From Deltaproteobacteria bacterium (GTDB lineage Bacteria; Myxococcota_A; Polyangia; Polyangiales; Ga0077539), in NCBI GenBank assembly GCA_016704445.1, contig JADJAE010000167.1, positions 1-64,000 on the forward strand: a DNA stretch of 64,000 bases, given 5' to 3'. Every line of letters begins with the position of its first letter. Position 1 is the stretch's first letter. Under the pieces are notes generated by a model. That model was given only the letters and a program-made list of their open reading frames with translations, did not search any database and was not told the DNA's origin. A program made the translations under genes and the position numbers. This document shows, in pieces, positions 44,017 through 55,134 of this stretch.

Positions 44017-47000
44017 TCAGCGGATCATGCCGTAGCCGAGGATGCGCGAGATGTTACGCGTGGCGTCGATGAGGCCGACGTAGTTGCGGAACGTCGCGAG
44101 GCGGCGGGCCTGGCGCTGCGGCGAGGTGCTCGCCGGCTGGAGGGCGCCACCGGCGCTGCGGATGAGCCGCGGGCGGCCGTCGGCGTCGAGCACCGGGCGG
44201 CCCATGTTGGCGGGGTCACGCTCCACGAGGAAGGTGTCCGCGAGCAGGGCGTTGGCGTGCTCGATCATGCGCGACGCGATGCCGCGGTCGACCGTGCGTC
44301 CGCCGCCGGCGAGGGCGGTGAGGCCCGGGTCGGCGCCGTAGCGACGCGCGGTGTAGATGATCCCGGTGTCCGGGTTGAAGAAGCGGACGCGCTCGTTCTC
44401 GGGGATGTCCACCGCCTCGGCGCCGCCCTCGGTGAAGATCCTCATCTTGTTGATGAGGGTGAGGTCGGTGTTGAGCGAGGAGAACAGCATCGAGTAGATG
44501 ATCGTCGGGAGCTGCTGCCGGTACCCGATGTTCGGGAAGAGCAGCGACGAGCCCGCGGGCCGGGTCGGGATGGTGTCGCTGTAGAGCGGCAGCATCTGCG
44601 GGGTGACCTCGTCACCCGCCGCGCGGGGCGCGGGGGCGTGCATCGCCACGGTCGCCCAGTCCTCGGAGAGGATGCCGCCGAGGAGGCGGTCGAGCGCGTT
44701 GGGGATGTCGGTCGCGAAGTTCACCTGGAACTCGCGGCCGTCGAGGTAGAGGTTGCGCGTCACGCTCGAGAAGGTCGGGCGCGTGTCGGTGAGCATGATC
44801 GCCGCGAAGTTCTTCTCCATCGAGGAGCCCTCGCGGTTGGCGTACGACTGGTAATCCAGCGAGCCGCCCTGGCCGTTGTCGAAGTCGTCCGCGATGAAGC
44901 GGCCGTCGACGATGCCGATGCTGAAGCGCGGCGCGGTCACGCCGTCATCCGCGTCGAAGATCGGGGTGTTCGCCGAGCGGAGCTCGGGGGTGCTGCGGTC
45001 GGCGTCGGCCGCCGAGGCCTCGTTCGACACGACGAAGGTGCCCGGCTCGGGCATCAGCATCGCGCGGGCGAAGAAGTCGAACATCTCCGTCTGCGCGCCC
45101 AACGTCGGGCCGAGGGCGTTGTCGCTGCGGGCGTAGACCGCGAAGCTCGCGTCGTTGAGGGCGCCACGGTAGTAGGCGTAGTCGCGCGCGACGTTCCAGT
45201 GGTAGCCGCGCACCAGGCGGAACATCCGCGACGAGACCGCCGAGGAGACGTTCCACGAGGCCCACTCGCGGTTGCCGCGGCGGAAGTACATCGCCGGGTA
45301 GGTGAGGTCGTACTTCCGGGTGATCGAGCGGGAGACCTCGTAGATGTCCGCGCCCTGGTCGAAGTACTGGATGTGGGGGTAGCCCACGCCGCGGTCCCAG
45401 GACACGCGGTAGCGCCAGCGGAGAGAGCCCTCGCCGTTGGTGACGGTGCGGCCCGCGTCCGGCGTGCCGTTGCGGACGCGCCACGAGGGCGCGGCCTGGT
45501 CCTGGTTGCCGCCGGCGTCGGGCTCGGGGTCGTTGGAGTCGTAGGTCTCCGACGTCTCCATGTCCGTGAGCGCGGCGTGGTCGCGCGGGGCGAAGCGGCA
45601 GATCTTGCCGTCGACCAGGCGCCAGCGGTAGCGGGCCTTCTCCTCTTCCGTCGCGTCGCGGCAGAAGCTCGGATCGAAGACGCGCAGCTGGCGCGCCATC
45701 TCGGTGTAGTGGGCGAGGCCCAGCGGGGCGTCGTTCGCCTCGGGCGGGGTCGAGCCGGGAGCGGAGAACGCCGGGTCGGTGAAGTTCGCGAGGTACTTCT
45801 CCGAGAGCTGCGACCGGAGGTTCCAGGCGAAGCGGCGCTGCGACTGCGCGCTCTGCCCGCCGCGGGCGGTGTCGGACTCCATGGTCTCGACGACGCGGCC
45901 GTACATCACGCCCATGGCGTAGATGTCGTACGACCCGAGGCCCACGGTCTCGCCGAAGCGCTCCCACTGGTACTCCATGGTCGACGTGTTGCCGAAGTAG
46001 GTGAGGCCCGCGTGGTGGTTGCCCGCCTCGAGCGGACGCAGGCCGAGCTCCTCGTCCGTCTCCGGGTCGAGGTAGCGCGGGCCCATGCAGTTGTCGTCGT
46101 TACGATCCGCGTCGGTCGCAGCGTTGTTGTCGTTGTTGCGGATCGACGGGCACGCGGTCTGGTTGCAGGTCGTCGCGCGGCAGCTCGCCGTGGCGGCGCC
46201 GTTGCGGGTACGCAGCTGCCAGTACTGCGGGTTGTAGTTCATCGCGTCGTAGCTCGACACCGGGAGGTGGTAGAGCCCGATGCTGTGCCCGACCTCGTGC
46301 AGCGCGATGCCCTTGTAGGCGTCGATGCGGAGGTCCTGCATGATGCGGGCGGCGCGGGCTTCCTTGGTCAGGTTGCGGTAGCGCTGCGCGAACCAGCGGG
46401 CGACGCCCTGGATGTCGGTCGAGCCGACGAGGGCCGGCGCGCCGGCGTCCTGGAAGCAGAAGCCGCGGTTCTCGAGGCGAGCCATCAGGCGGCTGCGCAT
46501 GTCCGTCGCCCACTCCGGATCCATGCGCCGCAGGGGCGAGGCCTGGTTGAGGGAGTTGCTGTCCAGCGAGCTGAGGGCGGCCTGGGGGTTGATGCCCGCG
46601 GCGCGCAGCCACTGCTGGTCCATCATGTCGGTCTCGTAGCGGGTGCCGCGGAGCAGGGCGGCCTGCTGCTGGAACGCCACCGCGGTCTGCGACACGCCGT
46701 TGTTCACCGGCGTGGTGTCCGTCTGCTGGTTGAACTGACGGATGGCGGCCGCCTCGAAGTCGGTGCTCTCGGCGCCGACGGTGTTGAGGGCCGCGGCCGC
46801 GTGCGCGGCGTCGTCGCTCAGCGCGCGCTCGTTGATGCGCGCGAGGTTGGTGCGGTCGGAGCCGCTGCCGATGGTGGCGGCCGCGGGGTTGCGGATGTAC
46901 TGCGCCAGGCTCTGCGCCGCCGAGTTGCTCGTGTACGCCTCGACGGTGAGGTCATCGAGCGCCGGGTCGAGGTAGTGCATGATCATCCGGATGTAGTCGC

Positions 47001-48882
47001 GCTGCTGACCAGCGGCGGCTTCGACCGAGCGACCCATGTTGAACCCGCCGTTGGAGATGACCTCGCCGGTGAGCGGGTCGTAGCCCCAGTGGGCGATGCC
47101 GCCGAAGGGCGCGCGGGAGTTGCCCGGCCAGTAGCTCACGTGGTTGTAGCGCACGTCGCCGAGGCGGACCCGGTAGCCGGGCTCGCGGCAGGCGGTGCTG
47201 TCATCCGCGCGCACGGGGTTGTGGCAGAGGACCACGCCGCGCGGGGACGCGGGAGAGCCCGTCGGGGCGACCTTGGGGTTGTCCCCGAGGAAGGCGCCGA
47301 GGTGCTGGGCGACCAGCTCGCTCTCGAAGTAACGGCTGTGGCAGGTGTCGCGGTCGCCGCCGATGCCGCCGGGGGCGCTCGGCCCGAGCTTGCGGCACTC
47401 GACCTCGCGGGCGCTGGCGACCGCGCGGCGGATGGCGATGTCCCAGGTGTTGATGATCTCTTCGGTCGCGCCGGTGACGAAGGAGGTGCGCTCGCCCGAG
47501 GCGGCGCGGTTGCGGGCCTCGTCGGCCGTGGGCAGGCGGTACGTCAGCGTGCCGTCAGCGCCCTCGATCTGGACGTGGTCCTGGAACTCCGCGGGCATCT
47601 CGGGGTTCGTGTAGTAGGCGATCGGGCGGACCTCACGGTCGCGGTACGGGATCGTGCAGCGGCCCATGACGGTGTCGCACTGCGAGCCCGGCCGGTTGGC
47701 GTTCTCGCACGCGTCGGCGGTGCCGTTGGAGTTCGCGTCGAGGTTGCCGTCGACGATGCCGTCCTGGTTCGCGTCGACCGTCGAGCAGGTGAACTGCCGG
47801 TCGAGGTGCGACTGCATCCAGATGTTGTGGAGCATCTGGTAGCGGTGGAAGTTGCGGTCGAGGGTGCCGTAGTTGGGGTCGAAGCCGTTGCGGGTCGCGC
47901 GCGGGCCGCCGACGAGGTCGTAGGGCTGACGGGTCAGCTCCAGCGGCTGGAAGTCGCGGTCGACGACGCGCCGGAAGGAGGTGCGGATGGTCGCCTCCTG
48001 CGGGTTGCAGTCGTAGACCTCGCTGCCGGTGAAGAAGTTGATGATGAGGCAGGTCGGGAGGGTGCCGCCGAAGGCGTCGCTCGACTCCGGGTTGACCAGC
48101 CACTTGGAGCTGACGTCGAAGTAGCCGCCCTCGTGGTTACGGGGGTTGGAGGCGCGGACGCACTGCCCGGTGGTGGTGTCGCGCACCATGCCGGGCTCCA
48201 TCTCGCAGAAGTTCGGCGCGTTGGGCGACGCGGGGTTCTGCTCGTAGTAGCGCACCGGCTGGAACGACAGGCCGCCGAAGAGCGAGCCGTAGAACAGGCC
48301 CGACCAGTCGGGGTTGTCGACCATGTTGTTCGACCAGTCGACGCGCATGAACTCGCGCTCGAACCAGGGCCGATCGACGACGTTCTCCTCGACGACGTTG
48401 ATCTCCTCGCCGGTGGTCGGGTTGTACGCGCGCCGCACGTCGAAGTGGCTCTCGATGCGGTAGGCCGCCACGATGATGCCGGTCTCCGTCGGGCCACGGA
48501 CGCCGCGGCCGTCGGAGCCGGTCACGTACTCGTACGCCTTGCGGGCGAGGAGCACGTCTTCCTGGATCTCCCACCGGATGCGGTCGACGTCGTCGTAGGT
48601 GCCGACCGGCAGCAGCGACTGCGACGCCGGGGCGTCGACGACGAAGTTGTTGATGTAGAACTCGGGATTATCCCGGGCGTCCTGGATGTTCTCGCCCACG
48701 AAGAAGGTCTTGCTGACCCTCGCCGGGCGGGTGCGATCGATCGGATCGCGCTCCTGGGCGCAGTCGGCGTTGCCGACCGCGAGACCGCCGAGCAGCAGCG
48801 CGCCGAGCGCCCTGCTCCGCCAGAATCGGCGTGCAGGGATCATCCCCCTGCGAGCGCCCGGATTTTCCTGTTCATCAGACAT
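44017..48882 (-). CDS. Giant metzincin-type zinc metallopeptidase
   Basis: The 1621-aa protein starts at ATG 48882, with GGAGG 9 bases upstream (an earlier ATG adds 22 unlikely residues). The N-terminal MIPARRFWRSRALGALLLGG followed by NADCAQ is a signal peptide, possibly lipoprotein-like. IALHEVGHSIGLYHLP (His862) is the HExxHxxGxxH zinc site and YDAMNYNP the Met-turn of metzincins. CNQTACPS and other Cys lie after it. Much of the rest has tyrosine/aspartate-rich repeats without a family I know. It is probably exported and degrades proteins outside the cell. It is far longer than usual metzincins. Confidence 0.85.
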   Translation of the reverse strand: MSDEQENPGARRGMIPARRFWRSRALGALLLGGLAVGNADCAQERDPIDRTRPARVSKTFFVGENIQDARDNPEFYINNFVVDAPASQSLLPVGTYDDVDRIRWEIQEDVLLARKAYEYVTGSDGRGVRGPTETGIIVAAYRIESHFDVRRAYNPTTGEEINVVEENVVDRPWFEREFMRVDWSNNMVDNPDWSGLFYGSLFGGLSFQPVRYYEQNPASPNAPNFCEMEPGMVRDTTTGQCVRASNPRNHEGGYFDVSSKWLVNPESSDAFGGTLPTCLIINFFTGSEVYDCNPQEATIRTSFRRVVDRDFQPLELTRQPYDLVGGPRATRNGFDPNYGTLDRNFHRYQMLHNIWMQSHLDRQFTCSTVDANQDGIVDGNLDANSNGTADACENANRPGSQCDTVMGRCTIPYRDREVRPIAYYTNPEMPAEFQDHVQIEGADGTLTYRLPTADEARNRAASGERTSFVTGATEEIINTWDIAIRRAVASAREVECRKLGPSAPGGIGGDRDTCHSRYFESELVAQHLGAFLGDNPKVAPTGSPASPRGVVLCHNPVRADDSTACREPGYRVRLGDVRYNHVSYWPGNSRAPFGGIAHWGYDPLTGEVISNGGFNMGRSVEAAAGQQRDYIRMIMHYLDPALDDLTVEAYTSNSAAQSLAQYIRNPAAATIGSGSDRTNLARINERALSDDAAHAAAALNTVGAESTDFEAAAIRQFNQQTDTTPVNNGVSQTAVAFQQQAALLRGTRYETDMMDQQWLRAAGINPQAALSSLDSNSLNQASPLRRMDPEWATDMRSRLMARLENRGFCFQDAGAPALVGSTDIQGVARWFAQRYRNLTKEARAARIMQDLRIDAYKGIALHEVGHSIGLYHLPVSSYDAMNYNPQYWQLRTRNGAATASCRATTCNQTACPSIRNNDNNAATDADRNDDNCMGPRYLDPETDEELGLRPLEAGNHHAGLTYFGNTSTMEYQWERFGETVGLGSYDIYAMGVMYGRVVETMESDTARGGQSAQSQRRFAWNLRSQLSEKYLANFTDPAFSAPGSTPPEANDAPLGLAHYTEMARQLRVFDPSFCRDATEEEKARYRWRLVDGKICRFAPRDHAALTDMETSETYDSNDPEPDAGGNQDQAAPSWRVRNGTPDAGRTVTNGEGSLRWRYRVSWDRGVGYPHIQYFDQGADIYEVSRSITRKYDLTYPAMYFRRGNREWASWNVSSAVSSRMFRLVRGYHWNVARDYAYYRGALNDASFAVYARSDNALGPTLGAQTEMFDFFARAMLMPEPGTFVVSNEASAADADRSTPELRSANTPIFDADDGVTAPRFSIGIVDGRFIADDFDNGQGGSLDYQSYANREGSSMEKNFAAIMLTDTRPTFSSVTRNLYLDGREFQVNFATDIPNALDRLLGGILSEDWATVAMHAPAPRAAGDEVTPQMLPLYSDTIPTRPAGSSLLFPNIGYRQQLPTIIYSMLFSSLNTDLTLINKMRIFTEGGAEAVDIPENERVRFFNPDTGIIYTARRYGADPGLTALAGGGRTVDRGIASRMIEHANALLADTFLVERDPANMGRPVLDADGRPRLIRSAGGALQPASTSPQRQARRLATFRNYVGLIDATRNISRILGYGMIR

Positions 48883-49043
48883 CGTGTCGAACCTCCCAAC
48901 GTGAACGGAGAGAATTGCACCACCACAGGGCAGCAAGGCCGATGCCATACACGAGCGTGCTGGAATGCAGGCCCTTCGCAGTGGTGGCAGGTCGCGCGTT
49001 AGAAACCTGACCGTGCGAGCGCGCGGAACCTACCGGACCGACC

Positions 49044-49068
49044 GGGGGCTGTCACGTCGAGAGCCCCC
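49044..49068 (-). terminator. Hairpin downstream of protein kinase gene
   Basis: Read on the minus strand, GGGGGCT and AGCCCCC pair around 11 bases, 19 bp after the kinase stop. No U-tract follows, so this is only a terminator-like hairpin. Confidence 0.4.
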
Positions 49069-49086
49069 ACTGATCATGGGGTCAGG

Positions 49087-50799
<1,713 letters not shown>

Positions 50800-50825
50800 T
50801 GGCGCGCGCAGTATCTCACACCCCT

Positions 50826-52547
50826 TTAGCGGGAGCGCGGGTTGCGATAGACCGAGACGATGGGCACGCCGTCGTAGGTCACGACGTGGGCCGTGGCCGG
50901 GGACTGGTAGGCGGTCCAGATCTGGTAGTCGACCTCGTTCATGTGCAGCTCGTGGTGCACGATGGCGAAGTGCCCTTCGCCGACCTGCCACACGGGGCGG
51001 ATGTCAGGGCGGAGGCGGCCGTCGCGCTGGAGCATGTTCCACGACTCGAAGGTGGTGTCGTGGATGTACACGCCCGCGTTGGGCGGCGCGTGCTCGTTGA
51101 ACCAGGGCACCGCCGAGCCGGTGGTGAAGCCCCAGAACTGTCGGTTGAGCCCGAGGTCCGCGGAGCCCGGAGCGCCGCCCGCGATGGGGGTGTAGTTGCT
51201 CAACCCGAAGGGGTGCGAGTGGGCGCTCTGCGCGATGGGGGGCAGCACCACCAGGAGGCCCAGCGCCGCGGTGACGACGCCCTCGCGGCGCACCCGGTCG
51301 CGGAGGAGTTCTTCGAGGAGGGCGGCGACGCGGGCGAAGCCGACGCCGGCGAGCAGGGCCAGGAAGGGGTACGCGGGAAACCAGTGCTTGGTTCCGCCGA
51401 AGATGGGGGTGTTGCGCGAGAGCCACGGCGCCATCGGCACCATGAAGCCGAGGAAGATCAGCACCCAGGTGCCGCGCGGGTCGTCGCTCTTGTGCTCGTG
51501 GGCCCAGGCGCGGAGGCGCTTGATGGGGAGCCACTCGAGGAGCCCGGTGGACTCGCGCACCATCGACGGGATCATGAGCGCGAGGCCGATCACGAAGAGC
51601 AGCAGGGTGATGCCCGGCACCGTGAACAGCACCATCCCCCACGAGTAGAGCCTCGGAAACGGCGGGTGGAACCAGTTATATCCCAGCCATTCCATGTTGT
51701 AGTACGCGTGGTTGAGGTGGAACCCCGCGTACTCCTGGAAGCGTCCGGGCCCGTGCGTCGCCGTGGAGAGGGTGTCGAACCACATCCAGGGCCAGAGCGC
51801 GACGAAGACGAGCGGGCCGAGCACGGCCATCGCGATGAGGGCGAGGGGCACCGGGAAGTTGCCGCGCGAGGCGTCGCGCCGGAGGTCGCCCGCGCGGGTG
51901 AGCACGAAGTGCGTCACCACCAGGAAGGGGACGAACCACGCGTTGTGCTTGGTCTCGAGCGCGAGGCCCCAGGCGAGGCCCGTCGCGATGGCCCAGCCGA
52001 AGCCCCCGGCGAGCGAGCGCCAGTAGGCGTAGAGCACGACGACCCACATGGTCATGACGGGCACGTCGAAGCAGTCGAGGTGCGCGTGGTAGAAGATGCG
52101 GGGCATGAAGGCGAGCGACACCGCCGCCACGAGCCCGACGCGGGTCGAGTGCGCGCGGTGCCCGAAGAGGAAGGTCACCCAGAGGCCGAGCGCCCCCATG
52201 ATCATCCCGGGGAGGCGGAAGCTCAGGCCTTCGGAGGCGATCCAGCGCCACTTCTCATGGAGGAAGAGCCATGAGAGCCCGAAGAGGGACTTCATCAGCG
52301 CGGGGTGCTCGTGGTTGGTCGCCCAGGCCGCGTCGACGGCCGCGCGGGTGAGCGCCGCGCGCCGGTCGTGCAGCAGCAGGTCGAACCAGCGCGCGTAGTC
52401 CGTCGAGGCGTGGAAGTAGAAGCCCTCGTCGCGCGCGTAGCCCAGGGTCGGGGCGGTGCGGATGAGCACCACCATGTAGATGATGGCGAGCGCCGCGCCG
52501 ATGGCGTGCGGCTTGAGCGCCGTGGCGACCCGTTGGAGCCGCGTCAT
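50826..52547 (-). CDS. PMT/ArnT-type membrane glycosyltransferase
   Basis: The 573-aa protein starts at ATG 52547, overlapping the upstream stop by 4 bp. The first loop has GYARDEGFYFHAST, where Asp-Glu is the metal/sugar-phosphate site of GT-C enzymes. About ten hydrophobic helices follow (IIYMVVLIRTA, LFVIGLALMIP, FLALLAGVGFARV). MPRIFYHAHLDCFDVPVMTM and TKHNAWFVPFL also fit the family. It uses a polyprenyl-phosphate sugar to glycosylate a lipid or protein on the outer face of the inner membrane. The acceptor is unknown; the coupled partner may help. Confidence 0.85.
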   Translation of the reverse strand: MTRLQRVATALKPHAIGAALAIIYMVVLIRTAPTLGYARDEGFYFHASTDYARWFDLLLHDRRAALTRAAVDAAWATNHEHPALMKSLFGLSWLFLHEKWRWIASEGLSFRLPGMIMGALGLWVTFLFGHRAHSTRVGLVAAVSLAFMPRIFYHAHLDCFDVPVMTMWVVVLYAYWRSLAGGFGWAIATGLAWGLALETKHNAWFVPFLVVTHFVLTRAGDLRRDASRGNFPVPLALIAMAVLGPLVFVALWPWMWFDTLSTATHGPGRFQEYAGFHLNHAYYNMEWLGYNWFHPPFPRLYSWGMVLFTVPGITLLLFVIGLALMIPSMVRESTGLLEWLPIKRLRAWAHEHKSDDPRGTWVLIFLGFMVPMAPWLSRNTPIFGGTKHWFPAYPFLALLAGVGFARVAALLEELLRDRVRREGVVTAALGLLVVLPPIAQSAHSHPFGLSNYTPIAGGAPGSADLGLNRQFWGFTTGSAVPWFNEHAPPNAGVYIHDTTFESWNMLQRDGRLRPDIRPVWQVGEGHFAIVHHELHMNEVDYQIWTAYQSPATAHVVTYDGVPIVSVYRNPRSR

Positions 52548-53494
52548 CGGACGTCCCCCTCGTAGCAGTAGTGGCGCATCCCGGGCGCCTCGGCGCGCAC
52601 CTCGATGGTGAGCTGTCGCGTGGTGTTGGCCCACGCTCGGGTGTCGATCTCGAAGCCCTTCCACCCTTCGCCGTCGCGGTGGATCGAGCGGCCCGCCTCG
52701 GCGCCGTCGACCAGCACGCGGAGCTCGACGGGCCCGCCCTGGTTGCCGAGGTCGTCGCCGCGCTCGGCCTCGTAGGCGATGCCGTGGTGGCCGTGAAAGA
52801 CCGTCCCCATCGGCACGTCGCGGAAGCGGGTGACCATCGCGCCGCCTTGGATCGGGTGCGACCAGATGCAGCGCCGCCCGCGGTGCTCCATGTCTTCGAT
52901 GATGGTGGTGCCGACGTAGTTCCAGCCCTCGGGGGAGCAGAAGAAGCGTTCGGGGCCGGGGAGCGCCCCCTGGCCGAGGCCGCCGCCCGCGACGAAGTTG
53001 CCGGTGCGCCAGTCGCACGGGGTGGGGGCGTCGCCGACGAGGCGGAAGGCCTCCGCGTCGGGCGGGTGAAGGTGCTCGATGAGGTCGTAGCGCACCGTCG
53101 CGGGAGCGGGGTTCACCAGGGTGCGCACGGTGATGGGGCCGAAGTCCCGGTGGGCGGTCTCGCGCCACCCGCGGAGGTCGGGGTTCTCCCGGCCGCGGAT
53201 GGTGGCGACCAGCGCCCGGCGGTAGCGGGTCGCGTCAGGGCGGGCCGCGTCCGCCAGCGGGATCATGTCGGCGAAGTACTGTCGCGCGAGGGGATCGGTC
53301 CAGAGCGGGGCGGAGGTCACGAGGTCGCCGGGGTGGCGGGCGCTGCGGAGGTACGCGGCGGCGGCGCGCCAGTGGGACTCCTTCGGCACGCGGGCCTGGA
53401 TGATGGCCTGCGAGGCGAGCTCGACCAGGGCGACCAGCGGGACCAGCAGCGCCGCGAAGCGCCAGCGGGGGTGAGCGGGAGAGGGCTGTTCCAC
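52544..53494 (-). CDS. Membrane-anchored partner of the PMT glycosyltransferase
   Basis: The 316-aa protein starts at ATG 53494. One N-terminal hydrophobic helix (FAALLVPLVALVELASQAII) anchors a periplasmic domain. The first part reads like the soluble domain of GT-C relatives (ESHWRAAAAYLRSARHPGDL, SAPLWTDPLARQYFAD). The second is beta-rich with GWNYVGTTIIED, CIWSHPIQGG and HGHHGIAYEAER, resembling a carbohydrate-binding fold. The ATGA overlap with the glycosyltransferase shows they are made together. No known family is assigned. Confidence 0.7.
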   Translation of the reverse strand: MEQPSPAHPRWRFAALLVPLVALVELASQAIIQARVPKESHWRAAAAYLRSARHPGDLVTSAPLWTDPLARQYFADMIPLADAARPDATRYRRALVATIRGRENPDLRGWRETAHRDFGPITVRTLVNPAPATVRYDLIEHLHPPDAEAFRLVGDAPTPCDWRTGNFVAGGGLGQGALPGPERFFCSPEGWNYVGTTIIEDMEHRGRRCIWSHPIQGGAMVTRFRDVPMGTVFHGHHGIAYEAERGDDLGNQGGPVELRVLVDGAEAGRSIHRDGEGWKGFEIDTRAWANTTRQLTIEVRAEAPGMRHYCYEGDVR

Positions 53495-53538
53495 GGGGGC
53501 GGCGGACTCTAGTCGCTACGCCGCGGGTAGCACAACCG

Positions 53539-53910
53539 CTACACCCCCGGCAGGAAGCCCATCATGCGCACGGCCCACACGGCCATGAACGCGACGCCGA
53601 AGACGGCGAGCGAGGCGCGGACGAAGCGCTCCCAGAGCGGGTGCTGCGGGCGGAGGGTGAGGGCGAGGGCGACGCCCAGGCCCAGCGCGAGGGCGGAGGG
53701 CAGGGCGAGCGGGTGCAGCGAGAGGCTGCCGTGGAGGTCACCGTGGAGCAGCCGAAGCGACGCGCGGGTCATGCCGCACGCGGGGCAGGGGCGGCCCGTG
53801 GTGATCTTCACCAGGCAGGTGCTGAAGGGGACGAGGGCGAGGGCGGCGCAGATGAGGGCGGGAGGGACGATGGGGCCGAGGCGTTCGCGAATGACCGGCC
53901 AGGGCGCCAT
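53539..53910 (-). CDS. DUF2752 membrane protein
   Basis: The 123-aa protein starts at ATG 53910. The DUF2752 signature GRPCPACGMTRA (two Cys) sits between a first hydrophobic helix (PALICAALALVPFSTCL) and two further helices (ALPSALALGLGVALALTL, LAVFGVAFMAVWAV). It is an integral inner-membrane protein of unknown biochemical role. It lies alone, 30 bp before the DUF898 gene end, in the same direction. Confidence 0.85.
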   Translation of the reverse strand: MAPWPVIRERLGPIVPPALICAALALVPFSTCLVKITTGRPCPACGMTRASLRLLHGDLHGSLSLHPLALPSALALGLGVALALTLRPQHPLWERFVRASLAVFGVAFMAVWAVRMMGFLPGV

Positions 53911-53940
53911 CGGGGGAGGGGGGGGGAGTCTACGAGCACA

Positions 53941-54963
53941 TCAGCTGATGTGCTTGGCTTCCCACTCCCACTGATTGGAGATCGCCCACGGCGTGTAGAT
54001 GAAGCAGGTGCAGACCATCAGCAGGGTGTTGAGCAGCCACATGCCGAAGAAGCCGCCGGGGTCCTTCTGGAAGCGGAAGCCGCGGCCCGAGATGGAGGTG
54101 TTGTTCCACTCATATTCGAGCAGGTTGTTGTGATACCAGGGGAAGTAGATTCCGAAGGTGATGCTGGTGAGGATCGAGCCCAGCAGCCAGATGCCGAGGA
54201 GCGATCCGCCGTCGCCGTTGTAGGCGAGCCGCTCGCCGCTGACGTCGACCTGCGAGTAGATCCAGCTCTTCATCTTGCAGATGTACCAGGGCGTGTAGAT
54301 GCCCATGGTGCACATGGTGATGAGCAGCGGGACGATCATGGTGCTGATGAGGCCGCCGGCCGTGCCGTGATAGGCGCAGCGCTTCCCCTCGATCGTGATG
54401 TTGTCCCAGTAGTACTTGAGCAGCTTGTTCATCCCAGCGATGGCGACGAAGAAGATGCCCACGTACATCAACAGCAGGAGCAGTCCGCCGAGGACCCCGC
54501 CCGCGGCAGACGGCTGGTTGGTCACGCTGTCGCGGGTCGCCGCCATGACGGCAGCCGCCGAGCCGCCGAGCACCAGCTCGACCCCGAGGATCGGCAGGAA
54601 CAGCCCGAGCAGGTAGACCGAGAAGAGCGATCCGCCGCCGCCGGCGTAGTTCACCCGGCCGCCGCCGCCCATCATCATCCCGCCGCCGGGCGGGGGATAA
54701 CCGCCGCCCGGAGGGCCGTAACCACCGCCGCCCGGAGGAGCGCCGAAGCCACCGCCGCCCGGAGGAGGGCCGAAGCCACCGCCGCCCGGAGGACCGCCGC
54801 CCGGAGGAGGGCCGAAGCCACCGCCAGGAGGGGCGCCGAAGCCACCACCGGGAGGAGCGCCATAACCGCCACCACCGGGAGGAGCGCCATAGCCGCCACC
54901 CGGGGGATAGCCCCCCGCCGCGTGGACCGGAACAAGCCCGTTGCTACCTGGAATCTGCATCAT
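53941..54963 (-). CDS. DUF898 membrane protein with Gly/Pro-rich N-tail
   Basis: The 340-aa protein starts at ATG 54963, the first of two adjacent ATGs; GGAGGG lies 9 bases upstream. Residues about 18-95 are imperfect repeats of GGGYGAPPGG type. A DUF898 (YjgN-like) domain follows with repeated strands and helices: LLKYYWDNITIEGKRCAYHG, TMGIYTPWYICKM and FGIYFPWYHNN. The repeated Y-x-P-W-Y/A-x-N motifs are characteristic. It has several membrane helices and is likely in the inner membrane. Function is unknown. The repeat codons create strong DNA repeats at about 54670-54915. Confidence 0.85.
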   Translation of the reverse strand: MMQIPGSNGLVPVHAAGGYPPGGGYGAPPGGGGYGAPPGGGFGAPPGGGFGPPPGGGPPGGGGFGPPPGGGGFGAPPGGGGYGPPGGGYPPPGGGMMMGGGGRVNYAGGGGSLFSVYLLGLFLPILGVELVLGGSAAAVMAATRDSVTNQPSAAGGVLGGLLLLLMYVGIFFVAIAGMNKLLKYYWDNITIEGKRCAYHGTAGGLISTMIVPLLITMCTMGIYTPWYICKMKSWIYSQVDVSGERLAYNGDGGSLLGIWLLGSILTSITFGIYFPWYHNNLLEYEWNNTSISGRGFRFQKDPGGFFGMWLLNTLLMVCTCFIYTPWAISNQWEWEAKHIS

Positions 54964-55134
54964 TCCGAGAAACCCTCCGTGTTGTGTGCGGGAGCGTAGC
55001 CATCGGTCGACGGCCGCTCTCCCGGGGTTACAGCATGGTACGCCGGGGCATGGAAGCCCCTCCCCGGCGGAGGGACGTTTCCTGTCAGTCCGTGGAAGGG
55101 CTGCCGATGCGCCTCGCGACCTGTGGTACCGATC

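Noticed and set aside
44257..49002. A 1581-aa plus-strand open frame opposite the metzincin gene
   Set aside because: It is the antisense shadow of a high-GC gene. Its translation is an Arg/Val/Ala/Asp/Gly mixture without domains, and the minus strand carries the HExxH motif, a signal peptide and an SD.
54670..54915. Non-coding minisatellite
   Set aside because: The repeats keep one open frame encoding GGGYGAPPGG-like units inside the DUF898 gene, so they are coding.
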